Below are positions 54,509 through 64,000 of a stretch of DNA of 64,000 bases, piece by piece. The translations under genes and the position numbers were made by a program. Source of the stretch: Toxonevra muliebris (taxonomy: Eukaryota; Arthropoda; Insecta; Diptera; Pallopteridae); contig OY829327.1 in the NCBI GenBank assembly GCA_963691655.1, positions 63,810,079 through 63,874,078 on the forward strand. The letters run 5' to 3'. A model generated the notes under the pieces. The model was not told where the DNA came from. It searched no databases and was given only the letters and a program-made list of their open reading frames with translations. The stretch's first letter is position 1; every line of letters starts with the position of its first letter.

Positions 54509-55640
54509 TAATGAATGTGATATGCCATAATAAACTTGGGTGACAAAACAAATTTTTGAATTTTCAAGAAAAAAATTTTTGCAAAAAAAAATTTTCAAAA
54601 AATGTAATTGATTTTAATATATAGCTGTAATTAATGAAATGCCAATATCGGTTTCTAAAAAAATTGGAGTATGAGTATTCAAAAGTTACTTATTTACATG
54701 AAAATCAGAGTAGTAAACTTATTTTTAGTACGAAAAAGTCGCATGTAAAAAAATGTTCGCGAACAAATTCAAATATATCTCGTAAACCAAAGAATTACTG
54801 TGCATTTTTTCAGATTTTTCTTATGAATAGTTGGGCTAAAAAATGGGAAATATGAAATTTACAAAATCCGCCATTGCTCATTAAAAACTGCAGATAACGG
54901 TATAAAAATTTAGCCAAATCATTCTTAAATTAAGTACTACAAAAGGGTCTATGCGAAACTTTATTCGGTTTGGGGGCATTTTTGACATGGAAACCAGGCT
55001 ATGCCCTTTGTAATGGAGCGATTAATGGGCGATGAGGAATGAAGTGTGAAAGTGAAGATAATGAAGGTTTTGCGGAGGATGATTTTTACAGCTCGAGGAC
55101 GTCCTTTGAAAGTAACAAATACATTCCATATTCCACCCGCAGACAATAAACTGGATAACATAGGGCACCTCCCGAAAGTTAAGTCAACCTCTGAGGGATG
55201 ATTCAAATCCAAAGATCTTGGTTGTGGTACTATAACGTACTATAACATATTGTAATAAATGTGATGTTCAATTATGCTGTAAAGGAAAACGAAATTGTTT
55301 CTACAAATTTCACACAGAATAATTGGTATAAATTTTCATTTTTGGTTATTTTTCTCAATAAAGAGATTTTTTTTTTAAAGTTATACTTTTTTATTTTAGT
55401 TGATACTGCCCAACGAACCATATATGGTCCTCATGGTAATTTCAGATTTCAACACTTCTAATTAAGGTATTGAAAAAGCTATAGAACAGAGGTTGCTCAG
55501 AATGAAGAATGCTATCCCTTAATATTTTTTTAAACCATATTTGCGTTGTTGGACACTGAAGGGTTAAAGGAATAGCACCATTAGTTTTGTTTTTTAGAAT
55601 GTGTGCATCATAAAGAATAAAAAACAAATCAGTTTGATTT
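54509..55640. other. No gene recognised
   Basis: AT-rich. Short minus-strand frames at 54961-55212 and 55442-55627 have somewhat protein-like composition but no recognisable family. No clear repeat borders. Confidence 0.4.
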
Positions 55641-55649
55641 CAGCTTTTG

Positions 55650-56210
55650 TTTGATTATAATGCAGTGGGGCGTCAAAGAGAACCGCATTGTGGTAATTGC
55701 CTTATACACGTGCGAGAAAAGTGCTGGTCAAATTTTCACATTGCCGAAAAACCTTGAAATATCAAGAATGTTTGTTTATTGTGCTATTGATAGTTTCTTT
55801 GAATCGTCCGAAGTAGAAGACAGCTCAAGAAGTGGTAAAAGCTGTACTTGAACGAATTCTCAGAAATCCTCTTCGAAAACAGGAGGAATCCAGAGAGCTG
55901 ATAGGATATTTCCTCCAGATCCTAGTCTAGACTCATTCGAGATGATCTGAATATGAAAGCTTTCAGTCGGTCGACAGGACATTTGTTAACAACACGGTTG
56001 AAAAAAATTAGGTTTGACTCTTGCAGTGGAACACGAGCAATGGTCATAAAAATATTCTTTATACAAACGAAAAATCTTTAATATGGAGGAAGTTTTCAAC
56101 AAACAAAATTATAAAATCTATGCCTGAACATCAAAAGAAGCAAAAAGTGTTGTTCCAAGGATTCATCACCCTGCATCAGTAATGGTTTGGTGAGGAGTAT
56201 CTCACAAAGG
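55650..56210 (+). pseudogene. Tc1/mariner-superfamily transposase remnant
   Basis: Plus strand, several frames: VIALYTCEKSAGQIF and FESSEVEDSSRSGKSCT (helix-turn-helix and linker), RNPLRKQEESRELIG, NMKAFSRSTGHLL, EHEQWS-like / NGHKNILYTNEKS (first catalytic region, normally FTDEKIF, here the Asp is Asn), FNKQNYKIYA, HHPASVMVW.GVSHKGV. It stops abruptly at repeat arm B at 56217. Stops and frameshifts throughout. Confidence 0.75.
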
Positions 56211-56216
56211 TGTCTG

Positions 56217-58123
56217 AACTGAACAGGAAACAGAAAGTGGGCACGGAAACTATTAGAAAAAATAAGAAGATATGAGACGGAAGCCATTAAAATAAGACGA
56301 AAAACGGGGACGGAAACTAAAAGATAATCCAGTTCCACAACCACAATGTTTCCATTTGGGGTTATTACATAGCGAAGTGAAAAATAAAAGAGATGTAGAA
56401 ATGTTGAAAATCCCTCAAATTGGTTTGGTATATTTAACATTAATTTGTATTACTAGATTTTTACTTATAAGAATACGTGTGTGCGTTATTTGTGTACAAA
56501 GAATATTTGTTTTCACAATAAAACATAAATGACAGATCTTCAATAAGTGAGAAAGAGATGACTAGATACAATAATATCCATATAATAGGAATAACATCAT
56601 CTGTTGCTTTTATAGCTCAATGCAAAACATAAATAATGTAAATATATGACTATATGACTTGTTTAATACAAGTAAGTGTTGCATATCAAAAACTATTTAT
56701 TATCTATTAGTTAGTTTTTCAATAGCAACGCCATCTGTTGATTTTATAGCACTATGAAAACCATAAATACGAATATATCAATAGCAACGTCATCTGTTGC
56801 TTTTATAGCGCAATGCAAAACATAAACAATATAAATATATTCGAATCTACTACTATAAATAAAGAACGTAAAAAACAAATCGTGTTCGCAAATATTTAGT
56901 GCGACATAAAAAAGAATAATTTACTTCTTCTCTTTTATTAAAGTAATTTTTCGTTTACATTAAAAAGAAAACAGTGCAAAATCAATCTCAACAAAATTTC
57001 GGTACCAATCAAGCTGATGTGCGTGAAAATCCACACTCACAAAATACAATGGCAGAAGAATAAAGAAGGTAGATGCATTTTGGCAAGTAAGAGGAACTTT
57101 TTCAAGGTATTTCCTAATAAAGAAAACTAATTTTAATAACATTATTTATAAGTTTTTTATTATGAATAAAATTTTTAATTTAGTACTAAGTAATAAAAGT
57201 AGTATTAATAATCTACTATTAACTCACTCTTTTCTATCCATTTAAAAAAATGCACCTCTAAAATGTTTCTCTTTTTAAAAATTTAAAGTGGATACTTTTT
57301 GAAAAAATGCATCTCCCTCTAAATACTTCTACCATGGGTAAAAGTATTTAGAAAATTTATTTTCAAATACCAAATTCAAAATAAACCAGTTTTACGTTCG
57401 ACTTAAGCACTTTTGATAAATACCAGACCTAATTAGTTTTGAGAAAAAATCATCTGGTCTTAAGCAATTATGAAAAACACAGGTGGGGCTGAAAGGAAGC
57501 GCACTTGACAAAGCCTTGTTTCCCAAACGATTATGTAGGGGCTCTGAGAACATTATACTATATAAATTACACTATTTTATTACAATAAAATTATTGAAAA
57601 TATCACTAAAAAAATCAAAGTTAGACGATACTTAAAATTTATGTAAGAAATATATATATATAAAAGAAAACATAAAGCATCTGCATGAATGCGGCCATGT
57701 GCAAAGCCAAAAATTTAAGTTTATCACAATACAGTAGTAGAAGAAGCAAAGAATTCGATTGGCTGAAAGGGACTTAAGCAATTTTGATTTACACTTACGA
57801 TGGGACTTAGTCATTTTTAAAAAAATAGTTAATATTAAATAGGTTTTTTTAATTCAATTAACATTAATTAGGCTCATTTCTTTTGTTTAAACTATTTATT
57901 TGTTCGGTCATTGTGTATTGCATCAAAAATCTGGAAAATTTTCGTATATGGCCTTAGGCAATTTTGATATGTACCGATTAATATTCACTATTTAAATGCC
58001 ATGTCCATACATACAATTATCTCTCCCAGTCTGCTGTTATTACACTTATATATTCCTAGTCACAAACCTACCAAAGAAGTTTCACTTCCATCGAGTGCAC
58101 TAAGTTGCGTATGTGAGTTTTTT
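56217..58123 (-). repeat. Arm B of a dispersed repeat, inverted relative to 135-2641
   Basis: Reverse complement of arm A, lacking the inserted block at 985-1457 and the 101-bp duplication of that copy. It contains the same AACGCCATCTGTTG subrepeats (56590-56800) and CTTAAG-containing motifs (57400-57790). It begins inside the Tc1-type transposase remnant at its left, which it truncates, so one of the two borders of the unit is near 56217. Non-coding. Confidence 0.75.
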
Positions 58124-58172
58124 GTTTTATCTACAATTATATTATAAACAAATTAAAAATTCTATTGCAATA

Positions 58173-58390
58173 AGGAATAACAGCTAAATTCAAATTCGAA
58201 TAAAAACCTACTGTGTATTTTTTATTATAAATCCCAAAATGTTGAAAGTTTTTCAGAATTTTTTCCAATCTCCATAGTTTTTTATTAACTAAACTCCAAT
58301 AATTATTTAAGAACTTTTAATATTTTGGGTTTTATAATGAAAAATACGCAACATGTTTTTAGTCGACTTTTGAGTTTAGCTGTTACTCCT
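58173..58390. mobile_element. MITE with AAGGA(A/G)TAACAGC ends and TA target sites
   Basis: Left AGGAATAACAGCTAAA and right inverted AGGAGTAACAGCTAAA, with about 80 bp of imperfect inverted arms (CCCAAAATGTTGAAAGT / ACTTTTAATATTTTGGG). TA at 58171-58172 and 58391-58392. 218 bp, non-coding. Confidence 0.85.
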
Positions 58391-58430
58391 TAATGCCACA
58401 GAATTGTTTAAGTACATTAAGTTTCTACAT

Positions 58431-59270
58431 TTAACTTTGACAGCGTTTTAAACTTGTAACAAAACTTATGGCAGGACTAAGTATATTACAGTCTTTATTT
58501 ATACTTGGCCAAAAAAATTTATATGTCATCGATTTTTTCGTAGATTTGATGCCTGGATGATTCAAATTGTGCATTATTTTAAAATGTTTTGCGTGGTTTG
58601 AAAGGACGAATTTTATTATTCCCGATGTCGCAATAAATGGAATTTGGATTAATTTAAGTTTTAAATTAGTTTGTTCGCCGTTTAATAATGATTTTAATTC
58701 CACATCGGATTTTTGCATATTCAGACGTATTTGGATTTTCGATACGCGACAACATATCAACAATTACATTATCTCCACCGGAAATATGACGGATATCTGT
58801 GGTGAATTGCCCTATGTAATCAATGTGTCTTAACTGACTCGGAGTGCACTGATCAAACTTTTTATTAAACATAGATGTTAGCGGCTTGTGATCGGTATTT
58901 ATCGTAAATTCGCGACCTTCTAGTTGCATAAAAAAATGTTTAATGGGTTGATAAATAGCGAGTAATTCGCGGTCATATGCACTATATTTCTTTTGGGTAT
59001 CGGTCATACGTTTTGAAAAAAATCCAAGAGGCTCGTGTGTACCATCTATCACTTAGTTTAATGCAGCACCAACGCCAAAAATTAGATGCATCGACGAAGA
59101 GATTTAGTTTTGCAGATGCGCATGGATGTGCTAATAGAGCTGCATTTTTCATTTCGAATTTGCATTTTTCAAAAGCCGTTTTTGCTTTATCAGTCCAATC
59201 GATTAGTGTCTTGTCATTTTTCTTATTTTTACAAAATTGCCTTTGACTCTGCTGCGTTGGGAATGCAATG
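58431..59270 (-). pseudogene. Ty3/gypsy RNase H and integrase zinc-binding region
   Basis: Minus strand: GFFSKRMTDTQKKYSAYDRE, LLAIYQPIKHFFMQLEGREF, TINTDHKPLTSMFNKK, HIDYIGQFTTDIRHISG, NVIVDMLSRI: the RNase H domain of Ty3/gypsy pol. A frameshift leads to HNLNHPGIKSTKKSMTYKFF, WPSINKDCN, the HHCC zinc-binding start of integrase. The polymerase upstream (59053-59270) is only faintly readable (KFEMKNAALLAHPCAS-like). It ends near 58431, next to a MITE and arm B. Confidence 0.82.
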
Positions 59271-59650
59271 ACGAGAAGAATTAATGATGCAAATAAATAA
59301 AAATGTTTTTATTAACTCTTTCACAATCGTAAGGACTGTGGCGGCATTTAAACATTTTTTTTTTTTTTAAATTTTAAGTTATATTTGATGAAATTACAAT
59401 TAATTTCAAAACTGTGAAGTTGAAAAAAATATCTTTTTAAAACAAATGAATTTATTTTGGGACATATGTGTCCTTATGTGCGTTAACCTCTAACCCACAA
59501 GATTGAAATAATAAAAAACAAATACCAGAATTTTTGTTTCCAGTTAATATTGATGAAAGAAACATAAATATGAAGTACATTTTTTGATTAGTTTTTGAGT
59601 TTAGTAGTTAGGTGTGAAAAACAAAAGGCTGCCCTGAGGCGGCCTTGCGG
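59271..59650. other. No gene recognised
   Basis: AT-rich spacer between gypsy and BEL remnants. No borders seen. Confidence 0.5.
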
Positions 59651-60025
59651 GTTTAAGCAAAAAAATAATGATATATTTGAGAAATTCACAAGGTGTCTTA
59701 TTTGGTGTCGTATCCTCTCATTTGTCATAAATTCTCTAATTTTCCATACAAAATTATAAGAAATTATGATTATACGGCTGTTAACGCGAGTTCCAAAATT
59801 AAAACAAATGTAAAAAAAATCGTCTTCAAATTTATTTTGTTACATGTAATACAAAAAGTAATTGTACCGAAATTAAACATTACAGAACTAAAAAACGGTA
59901 CTCAATTTGTTCCGATTTTAGGTCATAGTAGGTCCATTGCTGGAAGGAACAGAGCAAATTGGTTGGTCATAGGTTTCACTATGCCAGTTATCCGATATTG
60001 GCAGCGGACATAATTTTGCAATGGG

Positions 60026-61383
60026 TCATTTGATGACTCCACCTTGCGTTTTTAAAGTGGCGACACGAACCTTCCCATCAGTACCTGCGTGTGTTTCTAC
60101 AATTCTGCCTAGTAGCCAACTATTGCAAAGGAATCGTTCGTCTTTAATAAAAACGACGTCGTTTATTTGTAGATTTGGTCTAGATCGTAGCCATCTTGGT
60201 ATTCTCGATCGGGCGCGATAGATATTCACTGCTCCAGCGACGCCAAAATTGTTGAACCAAAAATTGACAATTTTGCCAGTGTACTTAAGTTTCCAACTTC
60301 TGGTGAGGGTGGTGCGAAAAGCGCATCTCCGGTTAAGAAATGACTCGGGGTCATGACCATCCAGTCATCGGGATCATTTGTTAGAGGACGGAACGGCCTA
60401 GAGTTCAGGCAGGATTCGATTTGCGCAAGCACTGTAGCCAATTCTACGAAAGTAAGCACTCGATCTCCCATAGTTCGCTTCAGATGATGCTTGATGGACT
60501 TTACGCCTGCTTCCCACAGCCCCCCAAAGTGGGGTGCAGAAGCAGGTATGAAATGCCATTGAATTTGTTTTTTGTTTAGGAATGGTAGACCGAACGTAAG
60601 TTCGGTAATGCTGGGAGGCTGCCCATAAGCTGGTCTTGTACCTTTGGCTTGCACCGGTAGCAGACGATGCAGCGATGAATAATAAATCTAACTGCATTTC
60701 GCCCATTTATAATCCAAAAACGTTTCCTAGTGTAATTTAAGGTGACAGCTGCACCGCCATGTAGCGTGGTGAGATGGCTGTAATTAATTAATAGTTCCGT
60801 GAAATGGTGTTTTGCTATTTTGATATTTTTCTTTAACTGGTAGAAGAGAGTCCCGGGGACGTCCTCCCAAACGTAGGACATTCTCGGAGTGGTCAAAGAA
60901 AGGGTTCAATGGTGTTAGAGTACTACCGTCAGGAACATTACGATTTGAAGATAGCGCATTCCACTCGGAGGTGAATGCGTCACGCTGTACTAAAGATACT
61001 ATGCTCGTCAAACTCTGATTTAGTTCTTCAACAAGCAAAGCGTCTTTTCGCTTGTCTTTTGGATGGCGGCAATTAAAGCTGAATCTCTGACAGTAGGCGA
61101 CAACGCGTAATAAACGTGTATACGAAGAAACTTCGTCGATAAAAACTGATAGATGGGGTTTTTCGATGTTGATCAAGTTTACCTTTAAACGGACCATTTC
61201 CGATTCGACGACCGATTTTGGTAGAGTTGTATCAAGTGTGGTGTTTGGCCAGCACTGGTAAGGTTTACGCAACCAAAGTGGCCCATTCCACCAAAGTTGA
61301 TGCGTTTGCTTCGTCGGGTTAAGCCCGCGACAGGAACAGTCTGCCGGGTTATCTGCTGACGCCACATACCGCCACTGCTGCAC
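60026..61383 (-). pseudogene. BEL/Pao integrase, core deleted
   Basis: YVASADNPADCSCRGL and LWWNGPLWL (linker), the HHCC-type zinc region with LRVVAYCQRF and LHGGAAVTLNYTRKRFWI, then CIVCYRCKPKVQDQLMGSLP. After this the expected catalytic Asp-containing core is missing: the frames jump to TELTFGLPFLNKKQIQWHFI, PASAPHFGGLWEAGVKS with the Glu region, NSRPFRPLTNDPDD, and the C-terminal VFIKDERFLCNSWLLGRI. The deletion removes most of the DDE core, so no active integrase can be made. Confidence 0.85.
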
Positions 61384-61406
61384 ATCAGAAAACTCTAAAA
61401 TTTTGC

Positions 61407-62921
61407 TTAAACGATTCGCAATGAAAACCTTCCAACGAGCGGAATCACCTCGAATTTATCCAAGCACCACCATCGAGTCGGACCAGAGAACAGTTTTAGA
61501 GAAGTCAATTTTGGAATTAAAATTCTTTTTAAGAATTTGTATAATTTTATGGCTAATACAGCTGCACATAATTCTGCTCGTGGTATCGTTAGCCTAGGTT
61601 TGATTGGCGCTACCTTGCATTTAGCCATTAGTAAGCTTGTGTAATGACACTTATGTCCATCTTGCGCTCTGAGGTACGCTGCGGCAGAGTATGCATGAGC
61701 CGAAACATCGCAAAAGATATGAAGACTGCTTGCGGTGTTGTGATGGCTTGTTTTTAGCCAGCGAGGTATTCGTATCGTTGATATAGATGGAAGTCCTGCT
61801 ATGTACTGGGCCCACGATAATTGTAGCTGTTTGGGTAATGCCTCATCCCATCCGAGATTATGGGTCCACAGCTGCTGCATTATTAGCTTTGCTTTAACGA
61901 TGATTGGATTTAACAATCCCAACGGGTCAAATAGGCATTCTATTGTAGATAAGATATTCCTTTTCGTCGGCTGACCGGTTGGAATGTAAAATTTGAAACG
62001 ATAGGCAAATTCATCGGATGCAGGATTCCAGTACATCCCTAATGCTTTCAACGTTTCGCTCTCATTAAGTTGAAGCGTGCTCTTGGTCTCACGATGCTCC
62101 ACAGGAATGCGCTCCAATAACTTGATATGATTGCCAGCCCATTTACGGAGTACAAATGTTCCGCGCTTAAGCATAGATATGGTTTGAAACTGTACGTCGA
62201 GTGCTGCGTCGACTGAATCGCCACCTGATAGAATGTCATCGACGTACATTTGATGATTTATAACACTGACCGCAAGTGGGAAATGGTGTGATTCGTCCTC
62301 GGCGAGTTGCTTCATCGTGCGAATGGCCGAAAATGGTGCCGATCGCGTACCAAACATCACCGTTTAACAGAAGTACTCTTCTATTTCGTCATTTGAAGTA
62401 CGCCGCCATAATATTCGTTGATATTGTGCATCTTCTTCAACTACATCGATACAGCGGTACATTTTTTCAACATCCGCCACAACGCATATTTCAACATTCG
62501 CCAATTTGAAAGAACGGCTGCTAAATTATTTTGTAATGCAGCGCCGCACGCTAGTATGTCATTTAATGAGTTACCATTGCTGGTCTTAGCTGACGCATCA
62601 AAAACAACGCGTACCTTCGTAGTGGACGATGATTCCTTGATCACCGGATGATGTGGTAGGTAACAGCAGGTGGATGTGATTACGTTATTCTTGGAGTCTT
62701 GGTGCTCTTGTTCAGATGATTTGACAGGTTGCATTTGGCCAAGTTGTAAGCTTTTTTAAGGACCGCATCCTGTACGACGTTCTAGATGAAAAAACGCTTT
62801 TGAGCAATATACCTTGACGTGCTAATGACGCTGGAAGGATTGAAGGTAGATAGCAATGGCAGTCGTACGATATATTTACCATCGTCCCTGCGTTGGAACG
62901 TGGATTTGTAAAACTCCCCAC
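61407..62921 (-). pseudogene. BEL/Pao reverse transcriptase and RNase H region
   Basis: Several frames: HHPVIKESSSTTKVRVVFDA (polymerase start) with SLNDILACGAALQ, a frameshift, then FGTRSAPFSAIRTMKQLA and MYVDDILSGGD, with YVDD the catalytic box. Next are STIECLFDPLGLLNPIIVKA and LWTHNLGWDEALP, then the RNase H with IFCDVSAHAYSAAAYL and LTIPRAELCAAVLA. This is the standard BEL pol order. Two or more frame changes between 62360 and 62921 break it. Confidence 0.88.
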
Positions 62922-62979
62922 ACCACTGATCTAATTGTGATGGTATTCGTTTCTCCAACTCTTCCTCTAATTCCCAAAA

Positions 62980-63942
62980 TCATTTGAGGAGTTGGTCAGT
63001 TTCGATCTGCGTATGCAAAGAGGATACAGCGAGAGTCGGAAGTTGTTGTTTGTTGATTTTTCCAGATAAAATATAACCAAAGGTGGTACATTGAGCGATG
63101 GGTTCTCCGCTGTTCGCTCGGCGAGCATCACTGCGTATAATTTCATCATAAATGTCGCTGCCTAGTAGAATATCAATACCTTGCGGGTCAAAATGTCTCG
63201 GATCCGTTAGAGGCAAATCTGCCAAATGCACCCAAGGCTTCAGTGTTACGCACTTGTTTGGCATTATGCGACTTAGCTTTGGTAAAACACATGCAAGAAC
63301 CTGATAGTTAACAGTATTGTCATGACGTGAACCAATGTTTAAAAACACGCAAAAACGACATTCTGCGACCTTGGTTTCGCCCAAGCCTGTAATATTGATT
63401 GATGCTCTCTGCCGAGGTAAGCATAATAGTTGAGCAGGGCGCTGAGTTACGAAAGATGCTTGATTGAAAAAGGCTCGAAAAGGTAGCCTTCGGCCTTCAG
63501 ATGTTTCGATGTTCACGATAGCTGTTGGTAATAGCACGTCGGAACTAGCCAATGCAGACTGCAGTGCATAGTATGTGGGCTCGCAGCTCTTTACAAGGGC
63601 AACATGCATAGACGTTGAATTAACCGGTTTTTCAATGCTTTCTGCATGTATGAGTGTGTGATGTCTTCCACCACACGTTAAACAGTTCCTACGGCTGCTG
63701 CAATTTGTTGATCGATGATTGTGTCCTAAGCAGTTGAAACAAAGCTTATGCTTTTCGGCAGCAGCCTTTCTTTCAAATAAATTTAAATTGATGAAATTTT
63801 TACATTCACGCACTGGATGATCCGCTTTGGTACAAATTGGATAGATGATACTTTTCTTAGCGACATGATATACCCTGGCTTCCCTTTTGCTTGCAACAGG
63901 ATCAGCTTTTCGACATTTCGAGCATTTTGATGTTATCATCAT
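62980..63942 (-). pseudogene. BEL/Pao gag zinc knuckle and aspartic protease region
   Basis: About 320 codons without a stop. A CFNCLGHNHRSTNCSSRRNC zinc-knuckle region is followed by CGGRHHTLIH, then the retropepsin fold: LPTAIVNIETSEGRRLPFRA, FFNQASFVTQR, INITGLGE, ILLGSDIYDEI and TTFGYILSG. In BEL proteases the active site DSGSQ.SF is expected where this reads FFNQASF, so the catalytic DSG triplet is lost. The start lies beyond the window, and the frame ends near 62980 at a frameshift before the polymerase. Confidence 0.85.
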
Positions 63943-64000
63943 TTGATAAAACTCGTCAAGATGTTTACAGAGATCAGCAAAGACAGGTATATCCTTTTGT

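Larger units (their letters stand above)
59650..64000 (-). mobile_element. BEL/Pao LTR retrotransposon, runs off the right edge
   Basis: Minus-strand pol genes in BEL order: zinc-knuckle gag end and protease (63942-62980), reverse transcriptase (62921-61900), RNase H (61900-61407), integrase (61383-60026). A tail ending KLCPLPISD-like follows near 59980. The 3' LTR should lie left of about 59980, but its borders cannot be set because the other LTR is beyond 64000. Frameshifts, a damaged protease and a deleted integrase core show it is inactive. Confidence 0.85.

Noticed and set aside
58456..58487. Plus-strand similarity to the minus strand near 53990 (TATGGCA-GACTAAGTA)
   Set aside because: About 30 bp of imperfect match could hint at an inversion inside a gypsy element, but it is too short to support without alignment tools.
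61403..62651. Plus-strand open frames between 61403 and 62651
   Set aside because: Antisense shadows of the BEL reverse transcriptase and RNase H region.
1..64000. CRISPR array, tRNA or rRNA genes
   Set aside because: No regularly spaced short repeats with unique spacers and no cloverleaf or rRNA-like sequence was seen; the context is eukaryotic.
40000..64000. Fourth and later exons of the carboxypeptidase
   Set aside because: Looked for a YPY-containing exon in frame after the GTAAGT donor at 39984 and for an exon with the Asp/His blocks; none was convincing.

Overview
This window looks like gene-poor, AT-rich nuclear DNA from a fly (Diptera, probably a higher fly with a large genome). The reasons are a spliced host gene with typical GT-AG introns, insect-type transposon families (mariner, Tc1-like DD37E, piggyBac, Harbinger, hAT, Jockey-like LINEs, BEL/Pao, Ty3/gypsy) and no bacterial gene organisation. 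The species cannot be named from the sequence alone. One host gene is supported: a secreted or lysosomal serine carboxypeptidase of peptidase family S28 (prolyl carboxypeptidase-like) on the + strand. Three consecutive coding exons can be placed at 4299-4872, 24417-24522 and 39886-39983. Their phases fit and the translation follows the family across both junctions. The two introns are about 19.5 kb and 15.4 kb and are filled almost entirely with transposon remnants. The remaining exons (catalytic Asp and His) were not found before 64000.

Layout. 1-4300: one arm of a repeat (135-2641) that recurs inverted at 56217-58123, a hAT transposase tail and a MITE close upstream of the gene. 4873-24416 (intron 1): piggyBac remnant, 5'-truncated Jockey-like LINE with target-site duplications, Harbinger element with two converging genes, a long-TIR element with 9-bp duplications, a LINE broken up by a mariner, a CACTATG-ended element, and several MITEs. 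24523-39885 (intron 2): a foldback element with a captured repeat, two DD37E Tc1-like elements (one nearly intact), a pyrimidine-rich duplicated repeat, a LINE RNase H fragment beside a piggyBac, a second mariner and a BEL remnant. 39984-64000: more MITEs, a third DD37E element, a nearly full-length LINE (about 45960-51180), a piggyBac tail, Ty3/gypsy fragments, the second repeat arm, and a BEL/Pao element running off the right edge.

The most striking object is a 1409-bp element at 46896-48304 inserted in the LINE reverse transcriptase gene. Its two ends read CACAGTG - 12 bp - ACAAAAATC and, inverted, CACAGTG - 23 bp - ACAAAAATA, flanked by a 5-bp duplication (TGCCG). This is the layout of the 12 and 23 recombination signal sequences used by RAG in V(D)J recombination. 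Removing the element and one TGCCG restores the LINE reading frame. A second element (17248-18221) has CACTATG ends and a probable 5-bp duplication. Both are best explained as non-autonomous Transib-like elements.

Apart from the carboxypeptidase, nothing here forms a pathway. The window is a layered record of insertions, and nearly every transposon gene carries frameshifts, stops or deletions.
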